Shown here: positions 16,801-24,320 of the stretch, piece after piece
Layout: each line of letters begins with the position of its first letter
Position numbering within the stretch: the first letter of the stretch is position 1
Assembly (NCBI GenBank): GCA_037139195.1
Contig: JBAXGW010000002.1
Coordinates: 74,651 to 138,650 of the forward strand
Source of the DNA: JBAXGW01 sp037139195
GTDB taxonomy: Bacteria > Bacteroidota > Bacteroidia > Bacteroidales > JAHJDW01
DNA length: 64,000 nucleotides
Direction: 5' to 3'
The notes under the pieces: generated by a model
What the model was told of the DNA's origin: nothing
Databases searched by the model: none
What the model saw: the letters and a program-made list of their open reading frames with translations, nothing else
Position numbers and translations under genes: made by a program

Positions 16801-17178
16801 GTAGAAATTACTTTAGCAGATGTTGAGATTATTTCTGAAGATATTCCTGGTTGGTTGGTAACTAATATGGGTTCTTTAACTGTTGCTTTAGATATTAATC
16901 TAACGCCAGAATTAGCACAAGAAGGAATTGCTCGTGACTTAGTAAATCGCATACAAAACGTTAGAAAAGAAAGTAATTTAGACGTAACTGACAAGATTGT
17001 TGTTATTGTTAAATCACAACCAGAAATTATTGATGCGATAAATAATAATTTATTGTATATTTGTGCCGAAACGCTAGCTCAATCTTTAAAAATTGAAGAT
17101 GAATTTTCATCAGATGGTGCAGTAGACATTGAATTGGGTGAAGAAATAAAAACGCAAATACTAATTAAAAAAGCATAA
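13816..17178 (+). CDS. ileS: Isoleucyl-tRNA synthetase, type 2, with GIHH signature
   Basis: A 1120-residue class I synthetase charging tRNA-Ile. Residues 46-63 read EGPPSANGMPGIHHVMAR, so the usual HxGH signature is GIHH (residues 56-59): the first His and the Gly have swapped places. The second signature is KMSKR (665-669). The editing domain (TTPWTLPSN around 240) and a long C-terminal region (about 900-1120) are those of type 2, eukaryote-like IleRS, the form associated with mupirocin resistance. It heads an operon with the dksA-like gene (2 nt spacing) and lspA. No second ileS is seen in the window, so this may be the housekeeping enzyme. Confidence 0.96.
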   Translation: MKKYPEYKHLNLPQLETEIRNFWESENIFEKSIATREGSPEYVFYEGPPSANGMPGIHHVMARAIKDIFCRYNTLKGFQVKRKAGWDTHGLPVELGVEKLLGITKDDIGRSISIEEYNNTCRSEVMRYKDAWDELTKKVGYWVDLTEPYVTFENKYIESVWYLLSEMYKKGLIYKGYTIQPYSPAAGTGLSTHELNQPGCYKNVKDTTCVAQFKIVENEHPLVKGIFDNKNGDVFFIAWTTTPWTLPSNTALAVGKGIVYVKVKTFNQYTGQPITVILAKALLNNFFKEENKVDALTTYTAGEKALPYVVCEEYKGSELAGMRYEQLMPYAQPEDGDAFRVIVGDFVSTEDGTGIVHIAPSFGADDFRVGKQNGIGSLTMVDKQGKFIDCMGEFAGKFVKIEYDVNAASDARPIDVDIVIKLKEENKAFKSEKYEHSYPHCWRTDKPILYYPLDSWFIKTTAIKDRMIELNKTIKWKPESTGTGRFGNWLENLVDWNLSRSRYWGVPLPIWRTEDASEEIMIGSIEELKKEIEKSITAGFMTSSPLNDFKIGNNSKENYNTFDIHRPYVDNIVLVSATGKPMKRELDLIDVWFDSGSMPYAQFHYPFENKETLDKYFPADFIAEGVDQTRGWFFTLHAIATMSFDSVAFKTVVSNGLVLDKNGNKMSKRLGNAVDPFETIDKYGADATRWYMITNAQPWDNLKFDLDGISEVQRKFFGTLYNTYGFFALYANIDGFSFAEPEIPIANRPEIDRWVISELHSLIKNVDECFKDYEPTKAGRLIQEFVDENLSNWYVRLCRRRFWKGEYSEDKIAAYQTLYTCLETIAKLASPIAPFYMERLYCDLVTVSGKEKHESVHLANFPTFNPEMVDSKLEERMQLAQKISSMVLSLRKKMNIRVRQPLAKIMIPLINEDIQPQIEAVKSLILSEVNVKELEFIRDTDGIMVKKIKANFKTLGPKHGKIMKSIAAVLVEFNQAQISKIEKEGKININVENQEVEITLADVEIISEDIPGWLVTNMGSLTVALDINLTPELAQEGIARDLVNRIQNVRKESNLDVTDKIVVIVKSQPEIIDAINNNLLYICAETLAQSLKIEDEFSSDGAVDIELGEEIKTQILIKKA

Positions 17179-17180
17179 AT

Positions 17181-17609
17181 ATGTCAGAAGCAAAGAAGAC
17201 AAGGTATTCAGATGCAGAACTTCAAGAGTTCAAAGAAATTATAACAAAAAAAATTGAAGAAGCTCGTGAAGATTTAGATTTATTAGAAGAATCGTATGCT
17301 AATAAAAACTCTAATGATACTGATGATACTTCGCCAACTTTTAAAGTTTTGGAAGAAGGCTCGAATGTATTATCAAAAGAGAAAAACGCTCAATTAGCTG
17401 GACGTCAGGCAAAATTTATTAAATCTTTGGAAAATGCACTTATTCGTATCGAGAACAAAACTTATGGTATTTGTCGCGAAACAGGTGATTTGATTCCTAA
17501 AGAACGTCTTCGATTGGTTCCTCACGCTACATTAAGTATAGAGGCTAAAAATGAGCAAAATCGTAATGCTCCTAAGTTTATTCCTTATTCAAACTTCGAC
17601 GAAGAATAG
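17181..17609 (+). CDS. DksA/TraR-family protein without full zinc-finger cysteines
   Basis: A 142-residue RNA-polymerase secondary-channel-type regulator. The N-terminal half (about 1-100) is helical and acidic. The C-terminal finger region reads YGICRETGDLIPKERLRLVPHATLSIEAK: the family's TYGIC start and PxARLxxxPxA-like pattern are kept, but only one of four zinc cysteines remains (positions of the others are Thr, Val-Pro-His and Ser). This form is typical of Bacteroidota and must fold without the C4 zinc site. It lies between ileS and lspA with 2-nt gaps, a conserved arrangement in the phylum. Whether it acts like DksA with ppGpp is not shown by sequence. Confidence 0.85.
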   Translation: MSEAKKTRYSDAELQEFKEIITKKIEEAREDLDLLEESYANKNSNDTDDTSPTFKVLEEGSNVLSKEKNAQLAGRQAKFIKSLENALIRIENKTYGICRETGDLIPKERLRLVPHATLSIEAKNEQNRNAPKFIPYSNFDEE

Positions 17610-17611
17610 AT

Positions 17612-18271
17612 ATGAGGAAATATATTCCTTACTTAAGGCCCGTTTTTGTGGTTTTTTTAGTGTTGTTTATTGACCAAACAGTAAAGTTTTGGATTAAAAC
17701 ACACATGTATTTAGGTCAAGAATTTTCGGTTTTTGGGAATTGGTTCATTATCCATTTTACTGAAAATCCTGGAATGGCATTTGGATTTCAGTTTGGTGGA
17801 GGTTATGGAAAGCTAACACTAAGCGTTTTGAGAATAGTTGCCGTGGGTTTAATTTCATGGTATATTTTTGATAGCATTAAAAAAGGAGCAAAAACTGGGT
17901 TTATTGTTTGTGCATCGCTTGTATTAGCTGGTGCTATGGGAAATATAATTGATAGTGCATTTTATGGGCTAATATTTAACGATAGTCTGTTTCAAGTTGC
18001 ACAATTTATGCCAGAAGGTGGCGGTTATGGAACATTTCTTCACGGGAAAGTAGTTGATATGTTTTATTTCCCAATTTTAAATGGTACTTTTCCTACATGG
18101 TTGCCATTTTGGGGAGGAGAAGAATTTCAGTTTTTTCGTCCTGTTTTTAATATTGCCGATGCCTCTATCTCTATTGGAGTAGTTATAACATTTATTTTTC
18201 AAAAGAAGTTTTTCCCACCAAAGGAAAAAGAAAAAGTTGAAAGTCCAGAGCATATTGAAGAAATTTCATAA
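17612..18271 (+). CDS. lspA: Lipoprotein signal peptidase (signal peptidase II)
   Basis: A 219-residue inner-membrane aspartic peptidase that cleaves prolipoproteins after lipidation. Motifs: DQTVKFWIK near the N-terminus, NPGMAFG, GAMGNIIDSAFYG with the first catalytic Asp, and FNIADASISIG with the second. It is about 55 residues longer than the E. coli enzyme because of a loop between VDMFYFP and FNIAD and a charged C-terminal tail; such loops are usual in Bacteroidota. It is the last gene of the ileS operon, followed directly by a strong hairpin terminator. The many lipoproteins in this window would be its substrates. Confidence 0.95.
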   Translation: MRKYIPYLRPVFVVFLVLFIDQTVKFWIKTHMYLGQEFSVFGNWFIIHFTENPGMAFGFQFGGGYGKLTLSVLRIVAVGLISWYIFDSIKKGAKTGFIVCASLVLAGAMGNIIDSAFYGLIFNDSLFQVAQFMPEGGGYGTFLHGKVVDMFYFPILNGTFPTWLPFWGGEEFQFFRPVFNIADASISIGVVITFIFQKKFFPPKEKEKVESPEHIEEIS

Positions 18272-18298
18272 ATGAAACTCTGAAAAATTAATAAAAAG

Positions 18299-18337
18299 CC
18301 CTTAAAATAATTAAACCTTTTATTTTAAGGGTTTTTT
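18299..18337 (+). terminator. Rho-independent terminator of ileS-dksA-lspA operon
   Basis: A perfect 12-bp stem, CCCTTAAAATAA (18299-18310) with TTATTTTAAGGG (18320-18331), a 9-nt loop, then six T residues. It starts 27 nt after the lspA stop. Confidence 0.85.
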
Positions 18338-18472
18338 AACGTCCCAAATGTATTCTTCATTTTTCTCTTTCTTAAATTATTATACAATTTATCTCTATTT
18401 AAAAAATGTATAACTTACATTCTATTTTTTTTGTCTAGTTCAATAAAAAAATCAACTTTAAAATCCTTTTTC

Positions 18473-18503
18473 TTGCATTTCATTAAAATATATTATATAT
18501 TTG
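18473..18503 (+). promoter_or_regulatory. Promoter of the TetR/efflux operon
   Basis: TTG at 18473-18475 and TATATTTG at 18496-18503, spaced 20 nt. The -7 element abuts the putative TetR operator, as expected for autorepression. Confidence 0.55.
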
Positions 18504-18543
18504 ACCAATTGGTTAAACCAAATAATTAATCCAATTAGTTAAA
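18504..18543 (+). promoter_or_regulatory. Putative TetR operator: repeated CCAATTNGTTAAA
   Basis: Two copies, ACCAATTGGTTAAA (18504-18517) and TCCAATTAGTTAAA (18530-18543), lie in direct repeat with a 26-bp period between the -7 element and the tetR-like ATG at 18544. The first contains the perfect palindrome ACCAATTGGT, a typical TetR half-site arrangement. Position over the transcription start implies repression of the whole operon by its first gene. Confidence 0.65.
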
Positions 18544-19152
18544 ATGACAGAAAAAAATATTAATACCGAAACTATCATCTTAAATGCAGCTCGAGTTGTT
18601 TTCCAGCATAAAGGTTTTGATGGCGCTAGAATGCAAGAGATTGCAGATGAAGCAAAAATAAACAAATCATTATTACATTATTATTATAGAAGTAAAGAGT
18701 TGTTATTTGAAGCTATTTTTAACGAAGCGCTTTTGAAATTTATCCCAAAAATATCTATTGTGCTCTCATCTGATATTAGCTTAGAAATGAAAGTTGAAGC
18801 TTTTGTAGAAAGTTATATCAACATGTTAATTGAGAACCCTTTCTTACCAGGCTTCGTTTTAAATGAAATTAGCAGAAATCCTGAAAAAATAATTGGGTTG
18901 ATTTTGCAATTAGGTGTAAATCCTAATAAGCTAGATGCTATTTTACAAAAAGAAATTGAACAAGGAAAGATTAAAAATATATCATCAAAAGAATTTATTG
19001 TTAATCTAATTTCAATGTGTGTATTCCCATTTATTGCTAAAGCAATAATTCAAGGTTTTCTATTTGGTAATAATAATAAAGAAGCTCAGCAATTCCTTTT
19101 AGAAAGGAAAAAATCAATTCCCAAATTTTTTATGAACGCTATAAAAAAATAA
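18544..19152 (+). CDS. TetR/AcrR-family transcriptional regulator
   Basis: A 202-residue repressor. The N-terminal helix-turn-helix (about 8-55) reads ILNAARVVFQHKGFDGARMQEIADEAKINKSLLHYYYRSKELLFEAIF, the canonical TetR DNA-binding pattern. The C-terminal half is an all-helical ligand-binding domain of the type seen in efflux regulators. It is the first gene of an exporter operon, with 4 nt to the TolC-like gene, and two operator-like repeats sit just upstream, so it likely represses itself and the exporter until a ligand binds. The ligand is unknown. In E. coli the similar YbhGFSR exporter is controlled by the TetR protein CecR. Confidence 0.93.
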   Translation: MTEKNINTETIILNAARVVFQHKGFDGARMQEIADEAKINKSLLHYYYRSKELLFEAIFNEALLKFIPKISIVLSSDISLEMKVEAFVESYINMLIENPFLPGFVLNEISRNPEKIIGLILQLGVNPNKLDAILQKEIEQGKIKNISSKEFIVNLISMCVFPFIAKAIIQGFLFGNNNKEAQQFLLERKKSIPKFFMNAIKK

Positions 19153-19156
19153 TATT

Positions 19157-20470
19157 ATGAAATATTGGATTTTAATCTTTATCATTTCATGTTCATTTGC
19201 TGTAAATGCTGGAATTCCAGACACTTTGTCGTTGGATTATATTCAGTCGCAAGCAAAATTGAGCTATCCATTACTTAAGCAAAAACAATCTATGATTACA
19301 TCAAATTTGCTTAAAATTAAAAACTATCGAACCAATTATTATCCAAATGCGGATGTAAGTGGTCAGATAACTTACCAATCGGATGTTATACATGTTCAAA
19401 TGCCACAGCCAGTTGTTGATTTAGGGATTGCCTTGCCTCCAGGTATAGCAAATCCAAAAGTTACAATTCCTCCAATGCAAGACCCCGATAAAGACCAATA
19501 CAAAATGACGTTGGATATTACTCAGTCTATTTATGATGGTGGAACAACCCGAAAACTTGTAGAAGTAGAAAAATTAAATTTAGGTCTCGACACTTTAAAA
19601 CTTGAAGTTGACGTTTATCAAATTCGCGAGCGTATAAATCAAGTGTTTTTCAATATATTGATTATTCAAGAACGTCTCTCGCTGCTGGCTTTGTATAAAG
19701 CAGATTTATATATTAAACAGAAATCGCTCGAGTCAGCAACAAAAAATGGAATTAGTACTAGAACTGATTTACTTCTTCTTCAATCAGAAATAATCAAAGC
19801 CGAACAACAAATTTCGGAACTCGATTATTCCAAACAAGCTTCAATTAATGTTCTTTCATTGTATATCGACCAGAAGATTTCATATAATTCTTTGTTTTCG
19901 GTTCCAGATATTAAGCTAGCAAACAAACAAATACTTCGTCCTGAAATTGATTTATTTTCGGCACAAAAAACAAGACTTGAAGCTTCAATGCGTTTACTAA
20001 ATGCTAAAAAAATGCCAAAATTATATGGATTTGGGCAGATAGGCTATGGCAAACCAGGATTAAACATGTTTAAAAGCGAACCTGATGATTATTACATTTT
20101 AGGCGCTAAACTAACTTGGAACGCCTGGGACTGGAACAAAAATAAGCGTGATAAACAAATTTTGTCGCTACAAAGAGAAATGATTCAAAACCAGCAAGAA
20201 ACATTTGAAAAAAATATTAATGTAGCTCTTGAAAATGAAATAAGCAATGTTCAAAAACTCACAGAATTACTAATAAAAGATGAGGAACTAATAAAAATAA
20301 GAAAAGAGATTTCGGAATATTCTTATGCACAGGTGCTAAATGGTGTAAGAACCATGTCGGAATATTTAAACGACACCAATGCCGAAATGAATGCAAAAAC
20401 TAATTTAACATTGCATCAAATTCAATTACTGCAAACAAAAGTGAACTACAACAATTTATTAGGGAAATAA
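19157..20470 (+). CDS. TolC-family outer membrane efflux protein
   Basis: A 437-residue outer-membrane channel component. A signal peptide (about 1-19, ending NAG) is followed by two OEP repeats with the helical pattern of TolC. The segments LDITQSIYDGGTTRK (about 115-130) and LTWNAWDWNKNKRDKQ (about 318-333) are the paired conserved sites of the two halves. It would carry substrates across the outer membrane from the HlyD-like adaptor and ABC-2 exporter encoded downstream. Confidence 0.92.
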   Translation: MKYWILIFIISCSFAVNAGIPDTLSLDYIQSQAKLSYPLLKQKQSMITSNLLKIKNYRTNYYPNADVSGQITYQSDVIHVQMPQPVVDLGIALPPGIANPKVTIPPMQDPDKDQYKMTLDITQSIYDGGTTRKLVEVEKLNLGLDTLKLEVDVYQIRERINQVFFNILIIQERLSLLALYKADLYIKQKSLESATKNGISTRTDLLLLQSEIIKAEQQISELDYSKQASINVLSLYIDQKISYNSLFSVPDIKLANKQILRPEIDLFSAQKTRLEASMRLLNAKKMPKLYGFGQIGYGKPGLNMFKSEPDDYYILGAKLTWNAWDWNKNKRDKQILSLQREMIQNQQETFEKNINVALENEISNVQKLTELLIKDEELIKIRKEISEYSYAQVLNGVRTMSEYLNDTNAEMNAKTNLTLHQIQLLQTKVNYNNLLGK

Positions 20471-20515
20471 TAACAATTTATAGGATAGATTTTAAAAAAT
20501 TAAAAGATAATTAAT

Positions 20516-21394
20516 ATGAAAAAAATAGTATTTATTTTGCTTATAGTAACAATAATAAGCTCTTGCAAAGATTCATCAACAAATTCGGACGCTTACGGCA
20601 ACTTTGAAGCTATCGAAACAATGGTTTCGGCTGAAGCAACAGGTAAATTAGAATTTTTTAATGTTGAAGAAGGCAATATTATTGATTCGGGTGCTGTGAT
20701 AGGTTGCGTTGACACTATTCAGCTATATCTTAAAAAGGAACAATTAAAAGCACAAATTGCAATCGTAAATTCAAAATCAGACAATGTTTTATCACAAATT
20801 GATGTTCAGAAAGAGCAAATTAACACACTTTTAGTTGAAAAACAACGATTTGAGCAATTGATTAAAGATAATGCTGCTCCAACTAAAAATTTAGATGATA
20901 TAAAAGGGAAAATCAGTTTAATTGAGAGCCAAATTAAATCAATTGAAACCCAAAACAAACCTATTATTGCCGAAGCATATACCATCGAAAAGCAAATAGA
21001 ACAAATCAAAGATCAAATCAAAAAATCAATAATTGTTAATCCTAAGAAAGGAACTGTGATTGAAAAATATGCTGAACCTTATGAAATTGCTGTTGCAGGA
21101 AAAAGCCTTTATAAAATAGCCGATTTATCTGAAATTTATTTAAGAGTATTTTTAAGCGAAAAACAATTAAGCGAAATAAAACTTGGCGATAAAGTTAAAG
21201 TGCTTACAGACACCAAAACGGATAAAATGAAAGAGGTGGAAGGAATAATTTCATGGATATCAGCTCAAGCAGAATTCACTCCTAAAATTATTCAAACCAA
21301 AGAAGAACGAGTTAATTTAGTATATGCAGTTAAAGTTAAAGTTAAAAACGATGGCATATATAGAATAGGGATGCCTGCTGAAATCAAATGGTAG
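20516..21394 (+). CDS. HlyD/RND-type periplasmic adaptor lipoprotein
   Basis: A 292-residue membrane fusion protein. The signal has a lipobox at ISSC (Cys17), so it is anchored by lipid. A biotinyl-lipoyl half motif (EATGKLEFFNVEEGNIIDSGAVIG) leads into a long coiled-coil hairpin (about 65-165), then the second lipoyl half (IVNPKKGTVIEKYAEPYE) and a beta-barrel domain (LRVFLSEKQLSEIKLGDKVKV). It resembles YbhG and links the inner-membrane ABC-2 complex to the TolC-like channel. It sits 45 nt after the TolC gene in the same operon. Confidence 0.92.
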   Translation: MKKIVFILLIVTIISSCKDSSTNSDAYGNFEAIETMVSAEATGKLEFFNVEEGNIIDSGAVIGCVDTIQLYLKKEQLKAQIAIVNSKSDNVLSQIDVQKEQINTLLVEKQRFEQLIKDNAAPTKNLDDIKGKISLIESQIKSIETQNKPIIAEAYTIEKQIEQIKDQIKKSIIVNPKKGTVIEKYAEPYEIAVAGKSLYKIADLSEIYLRVFLSEKQLSEIKLGDKVKVLTDTKTDKMKEVEGIISWISAQAEFTPKIIQTKEERVNLVYAVKVKVKNDGIYRIGMPAEIKW

Positions 21395-21470
21395 AAGAGA
21401 CTAGAGTAAATTGAAAATGAACGTTCTGCCCTATAACTTTTCCATTAAAAAAATAGTTTAATTATTGAAT

Positions 21471-22397
21471 ATGATAAAAGCCGAAAATATAGTAAAAACG
21501 TACGAAAAGAAAAGTATTGTTGCTCTTAACGATGTTAGCTTTAACGTAAATAAAGGAGAGATATTTGGCTTTGTTGGTCCAGATGGTGCAGGAAAGACTT
21601 CATTATTTCGTATAATAACAACTATGTTACTACCTGATAGCGGCGAAATGAGCGTAATGGGCTTTAATGTTAAAAAAGAATATAGCAAAATTAGAACTCG
21701 AATTGGTTATATGCCCGGAAGATTTTCGCTTTATCCCGATTTATCGGTAGAAGAGAATTTAACTTTTTTTGCAAGTATATTTGATACAACGATTACAGAA
21801 AATTATCATCTAATAAAAGACATTTATTCTCAAATTGAACCATTCAAGAATCGCAAAGCAGGTGCATTATCTGGCGGAATGAAGCAAAAATTAGCGCTAT
21901 CGTGTGCTTTAATTCATAAACCAGAGCTATTAATTCTAGATGAGCCAACAACTGGCGTTGATGCAGTTTCGAGAAAGGAATTTTGGCAAATGCTTCGTAA
22001 TCTTAAAGATGAAGGAATTACGATTGTTGTTTCTACTCCATACATGGATGAGGCGAGCCTTTGCGACAGAATTGCATTAATACAAAAAGGCGAAATTTTA
22101 GCGGTGGAAACTCCCGAAAACATTGTTGGAATATTTAAAAAACAACTTTTTGGTATCCGAACCGACAATATTTACTTGTTAATGAAAGATTTAAATGCAT
22201 TTCCTGATACAGATTCAGTATATCCATTTGGGCAGTATGTACATTATGTCAATAAAAACAAATCATTAAGCAAAGAAGAATTGCTGAATTATCTGAAATC
22301 AAAGGAACATCAGTCGATTGAAATAAAAGAAATTCAAGCCAATATTGAAGACTGCTTTATGGATTTAATGAGAAATACTGAAAGGACGGGCTTATGA
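21471..22397 (+). CDS. ABC transporter ATP-binding protein (YbhF N-half-like)
   Basis: A 308-residue ATPase: Walker A GPDGAGKTS, signature LSGGMKQKLAL, Walker B LLILDEPTTGVD and the switch region STPYMDEA. It has a C-terminal extension of about 80 residues after the ATPase core, as in drug/lipid ABC-2 exporters. It ends overlapping the next ATPase gene (ATGA), so the two ATPases are made as separate coupled chains, whereas E. coli YbhF fuses them. I start at ATG 21471 rather than an in-frame TTG six bases earlier. Note the Asp replacing Asn in the Walker A region (GPDGAGKT), common in YbhF-type N-halves. Confidence 0.94.
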   Translation: MIKAENIVKTYEKKSIVALNDVSFNVNKGEIFGFVGPDGAGKTSLFRIITTMLLPDSGEMSVMGFNVKKEYSKIRTRIGYMPGRFSLYPDLSVEENLTFFASIFDTTITENYHLIKDIYSQIEPFKNRKAGALSGGMKQKLALSCALIHKPELLILDEPTTGVDAVSRKEFWQMLRNLKDEGITIVVSTPYMDEASLCDRIALIQKGEILAVETPENIVGIFKKQLFGIRTDNIYLLMKDLNAFPDTDSVYPFGQYVHYVNKNKSLSKEELLNYLKSKEHQSIEIKEIQANIEDCFMDLMRNTERTGL

Positions 22398-23134
22398 TGC
22401 AAGAACGAGAAAAAATAATTACAGTAAAAAATTTGGTAAAAAAATTTGGATCATTCACAGCCAACGATAATCTTACCTTTGATGTATATAAAGGCGAAAT
22501 ATTTGGGTTTTTGGGTGCAAATGGAGCAGGAAAAACTACAGCAATAAAGATTTTATGCGGCTTATCAACTCCCACATCTGGTGAAATAAAAGTTGCAGGA
22601 TTTGATATATATAAAGAAACCGAAAAAATAAAACGAAATATTGGTTATATGAGTCAAAAATTTTCATTGTATGAAGATTTAACAGTATATGAAAATATTC
22701 GATTTTATGGCGGTATATATGGATTAACAAATAAGCAAATAAAAGAACGTTCGGACGAATTGCTTTCTAAATTAAATCTTTCCGAACATAGAAATAAGTT
22801 AATTGGCTCATTACCATTGGGCTGGAAACAAAAGTTGTCGTTTTCTATTGCCATTATTCATCAACCAAAAATTGTCTTTTTAGATGAGCCAACTGGCGGT
22901 GTTGACCCAATTACGCGAAGACAATTTTGGGATATGATATATGAAGCAGCGCATAATGGCTTAACAGTTTTTGTTACTACACATTATATGGACGAAGCAG
23001 AATATTGTGATCGAGTTTCAATTATGTCCGAGGGAATTATTGCAGCAATGGACACGCCAATTAATTTAATGAAGCTATTCGATGCTAAATCAGTGGACGA
23101 AGTATTTATTAAAATTGTTAGACCTGTTGAGTGA
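22394..23134 (+). CDS. ABC transporter ATP-binding protein (YbhF C-half-like)
   Basis: A 246-residue ATPase: Walker A GANGAGKTT, Walker B IVFLDEPTGGVD and switch THYMDEA. The signature region is SLPLGWKQKLSFS, where the usual LSGG is LPLG, a change seen in one partner of asymmetric YbhF-type ATPases. With the previous protein it would form a heterodimer energising the two ABC-2 permeases downstream. Two ATG codons are adjacent at 22394 and 22397; either may be the start. Confidence 0.94.
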   Translation: MMQEREKIITVKNLVKKFGSFTANDNLTFDVYKGEIFGFLGANGAGKTTAIKILCGLSTPTSGEIKVAGFDIYKETEKIKRNIGYMSQKFSLYEDLTVYENIRFYGGIYGLTNKQIKERSDELLSKLNLSEHRNKLIGSLPLGWKQKLSFSIAIIHQPKIVFLDEPTGGVDPITRRQFWDMIYEAAHNGLTVFVTTHYMDEAEYCDRVSIMSEGIIAAMDTPINLMKLFDAKSVDEVFIKIVRPVE

Positions 23135-23210
23135 AAGGCGAAGTATTAATTTGTAAAAACTTAACACATTAAGTGGGTCTGCTTTTGAATATCACAAAAA
23201 ATCAAAAAAA

Positions 23211-24317
23211 ATGAAGCGTTTTAAAGGATTTGTAATAAAAGAGTTTTACCATATTTTTCGAGATTATCGAACCATGTTTATTTTGTTTGGAATGCCTATT
23301 GTTCAAGTATTACTTTTTGGATTTGTGCTTACCAACGAAATAAAAAATGCCGATATTGCCATTTGGGATAAATCGAAAGATAATGTTTCGAAAGAGCTTA
23401 CCAATAAACTACTCTCATCGGGTTATTTTAGGCTCAATCAATTTGTAGAGAATAATACTCAAATTGAAAACGCATTTAAAGCTGGAAAAGTTAAAGAAGT
23501 AATTATTTTCGAAGAAGGTTTTGCTCAACGAATGACTAAAGAAGGAAGTGCAAATTTGCAAATTTTAGCTGATGCCTCCGACCCAAATACAGCAAGCCTT
23601 TTAATTAATTATACAAATGCTATTATATCCGATTTTATAAGAGAACACAATGCCGCCAATGCGGTTCCGGCACAAATAATACCGCAAATAAAAATGCGCT
23701 ACAACCCAGAAATGAAGGCTGTTTTTATGTTTGTTCCTGGTGTAATTGCAACAATACTTATGCTAATTTCTTCCATGATGACCTCTATTTCTATTGCTCG
23801 CGAAAAAGAAATGGGAACAATGGAGATTTTACTTGCTTCGCCACTTAAACCATTTCAGATAATTATAGGTAAAGTAATACCATATATAATTCTATCATTT
23901 TCTATTGCTGTTGTAATACTAATTATTGGGCGATTTGTTTTTGAGGTGCCCATAAATGGAAGTATTATTCTATTATTAGGCGAAACGCTTCTTTTCATCA
24001 TTTTGGCTCTTTCGCTAGGTATACTAGTTTCTACAATAAGTAAAACGCAACAAGCAGCAATGATGATTTCCTTGTTTACCTTGCTTTTGCCTACACTTTT
24101 ATTATCTGGCTTTATGTTCCCAATTGAAAATATGCCTAAGCCTTTGCAATTTATTAGTCAGATAATACCTGCAAAATGGTTTGTAATAATTCTTAAAAAC
24201 ATAATGATTAAAGGCACAAGCATTATTTTTGTTTGGAAAGAAACGTTGATTCTGGTTTTTACCACTTTTGTGTTTATAGTTTTAAGTGTAATAAATTTTA
24301 AAAACAGATTGGAGTAA
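23211..24317 (+). CDS. ABC-2 type permease (YbhS-like)
   Basis: A 368-residue inner-membrane permease: one N-terminal helix (about 22-42), a large extracytoplasmic domain (about 43-170) with a DASDPNTASLL segment, then five further helices (about 175-365). SIAREKEMGTMEILLASPLKPFQIIIGKVIPY is the conserved ABC-2 coupling-helix region. It pairs with the next permease, 3 nt away, as in YbhS/YbhR. The substrate is not indicated; homologues export antibiotics and other hydrophobic compounds. Confidence 0.93.
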   Translation: MKRFKGFVIKEFYHIFRDYRTMFILFGMPIVQVLLFGFVLTNEIKNADIAIWDKSKDNVSKELTNKLLSSGYFRLNQFVENNTQIENAFKAGKVKEVIIFEEGFAQRMTKEGSANLQILADASDPNTASLLINYTNAIISDFIREHNAANAVPAQIIPQIKMRYNPEMKAVFMFVPGVIATILMLISSMMTSISIAREKEMGTMEILLASPLKPFQIIIGKVIPYIILSFSIAVVILIIGRFVFEVPINGSIILLLGETLLFIILALSLGILVSTISKTQQAAMMISLFTLLLPTLLLSGFMFPIENMPKPLQFISQIIPAKWFVIILKNIMIKGTSIIFVWKETLILVFTTFVFIVLSVINFKNRLE

Positions 24318-24320
24318 ACT

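Noticed and set aside
13858..16994. Several long open frames antisense to ileS
   Set aside because: They follow the codon periodicity of ileS on the opposite strand and have no family resemblance.
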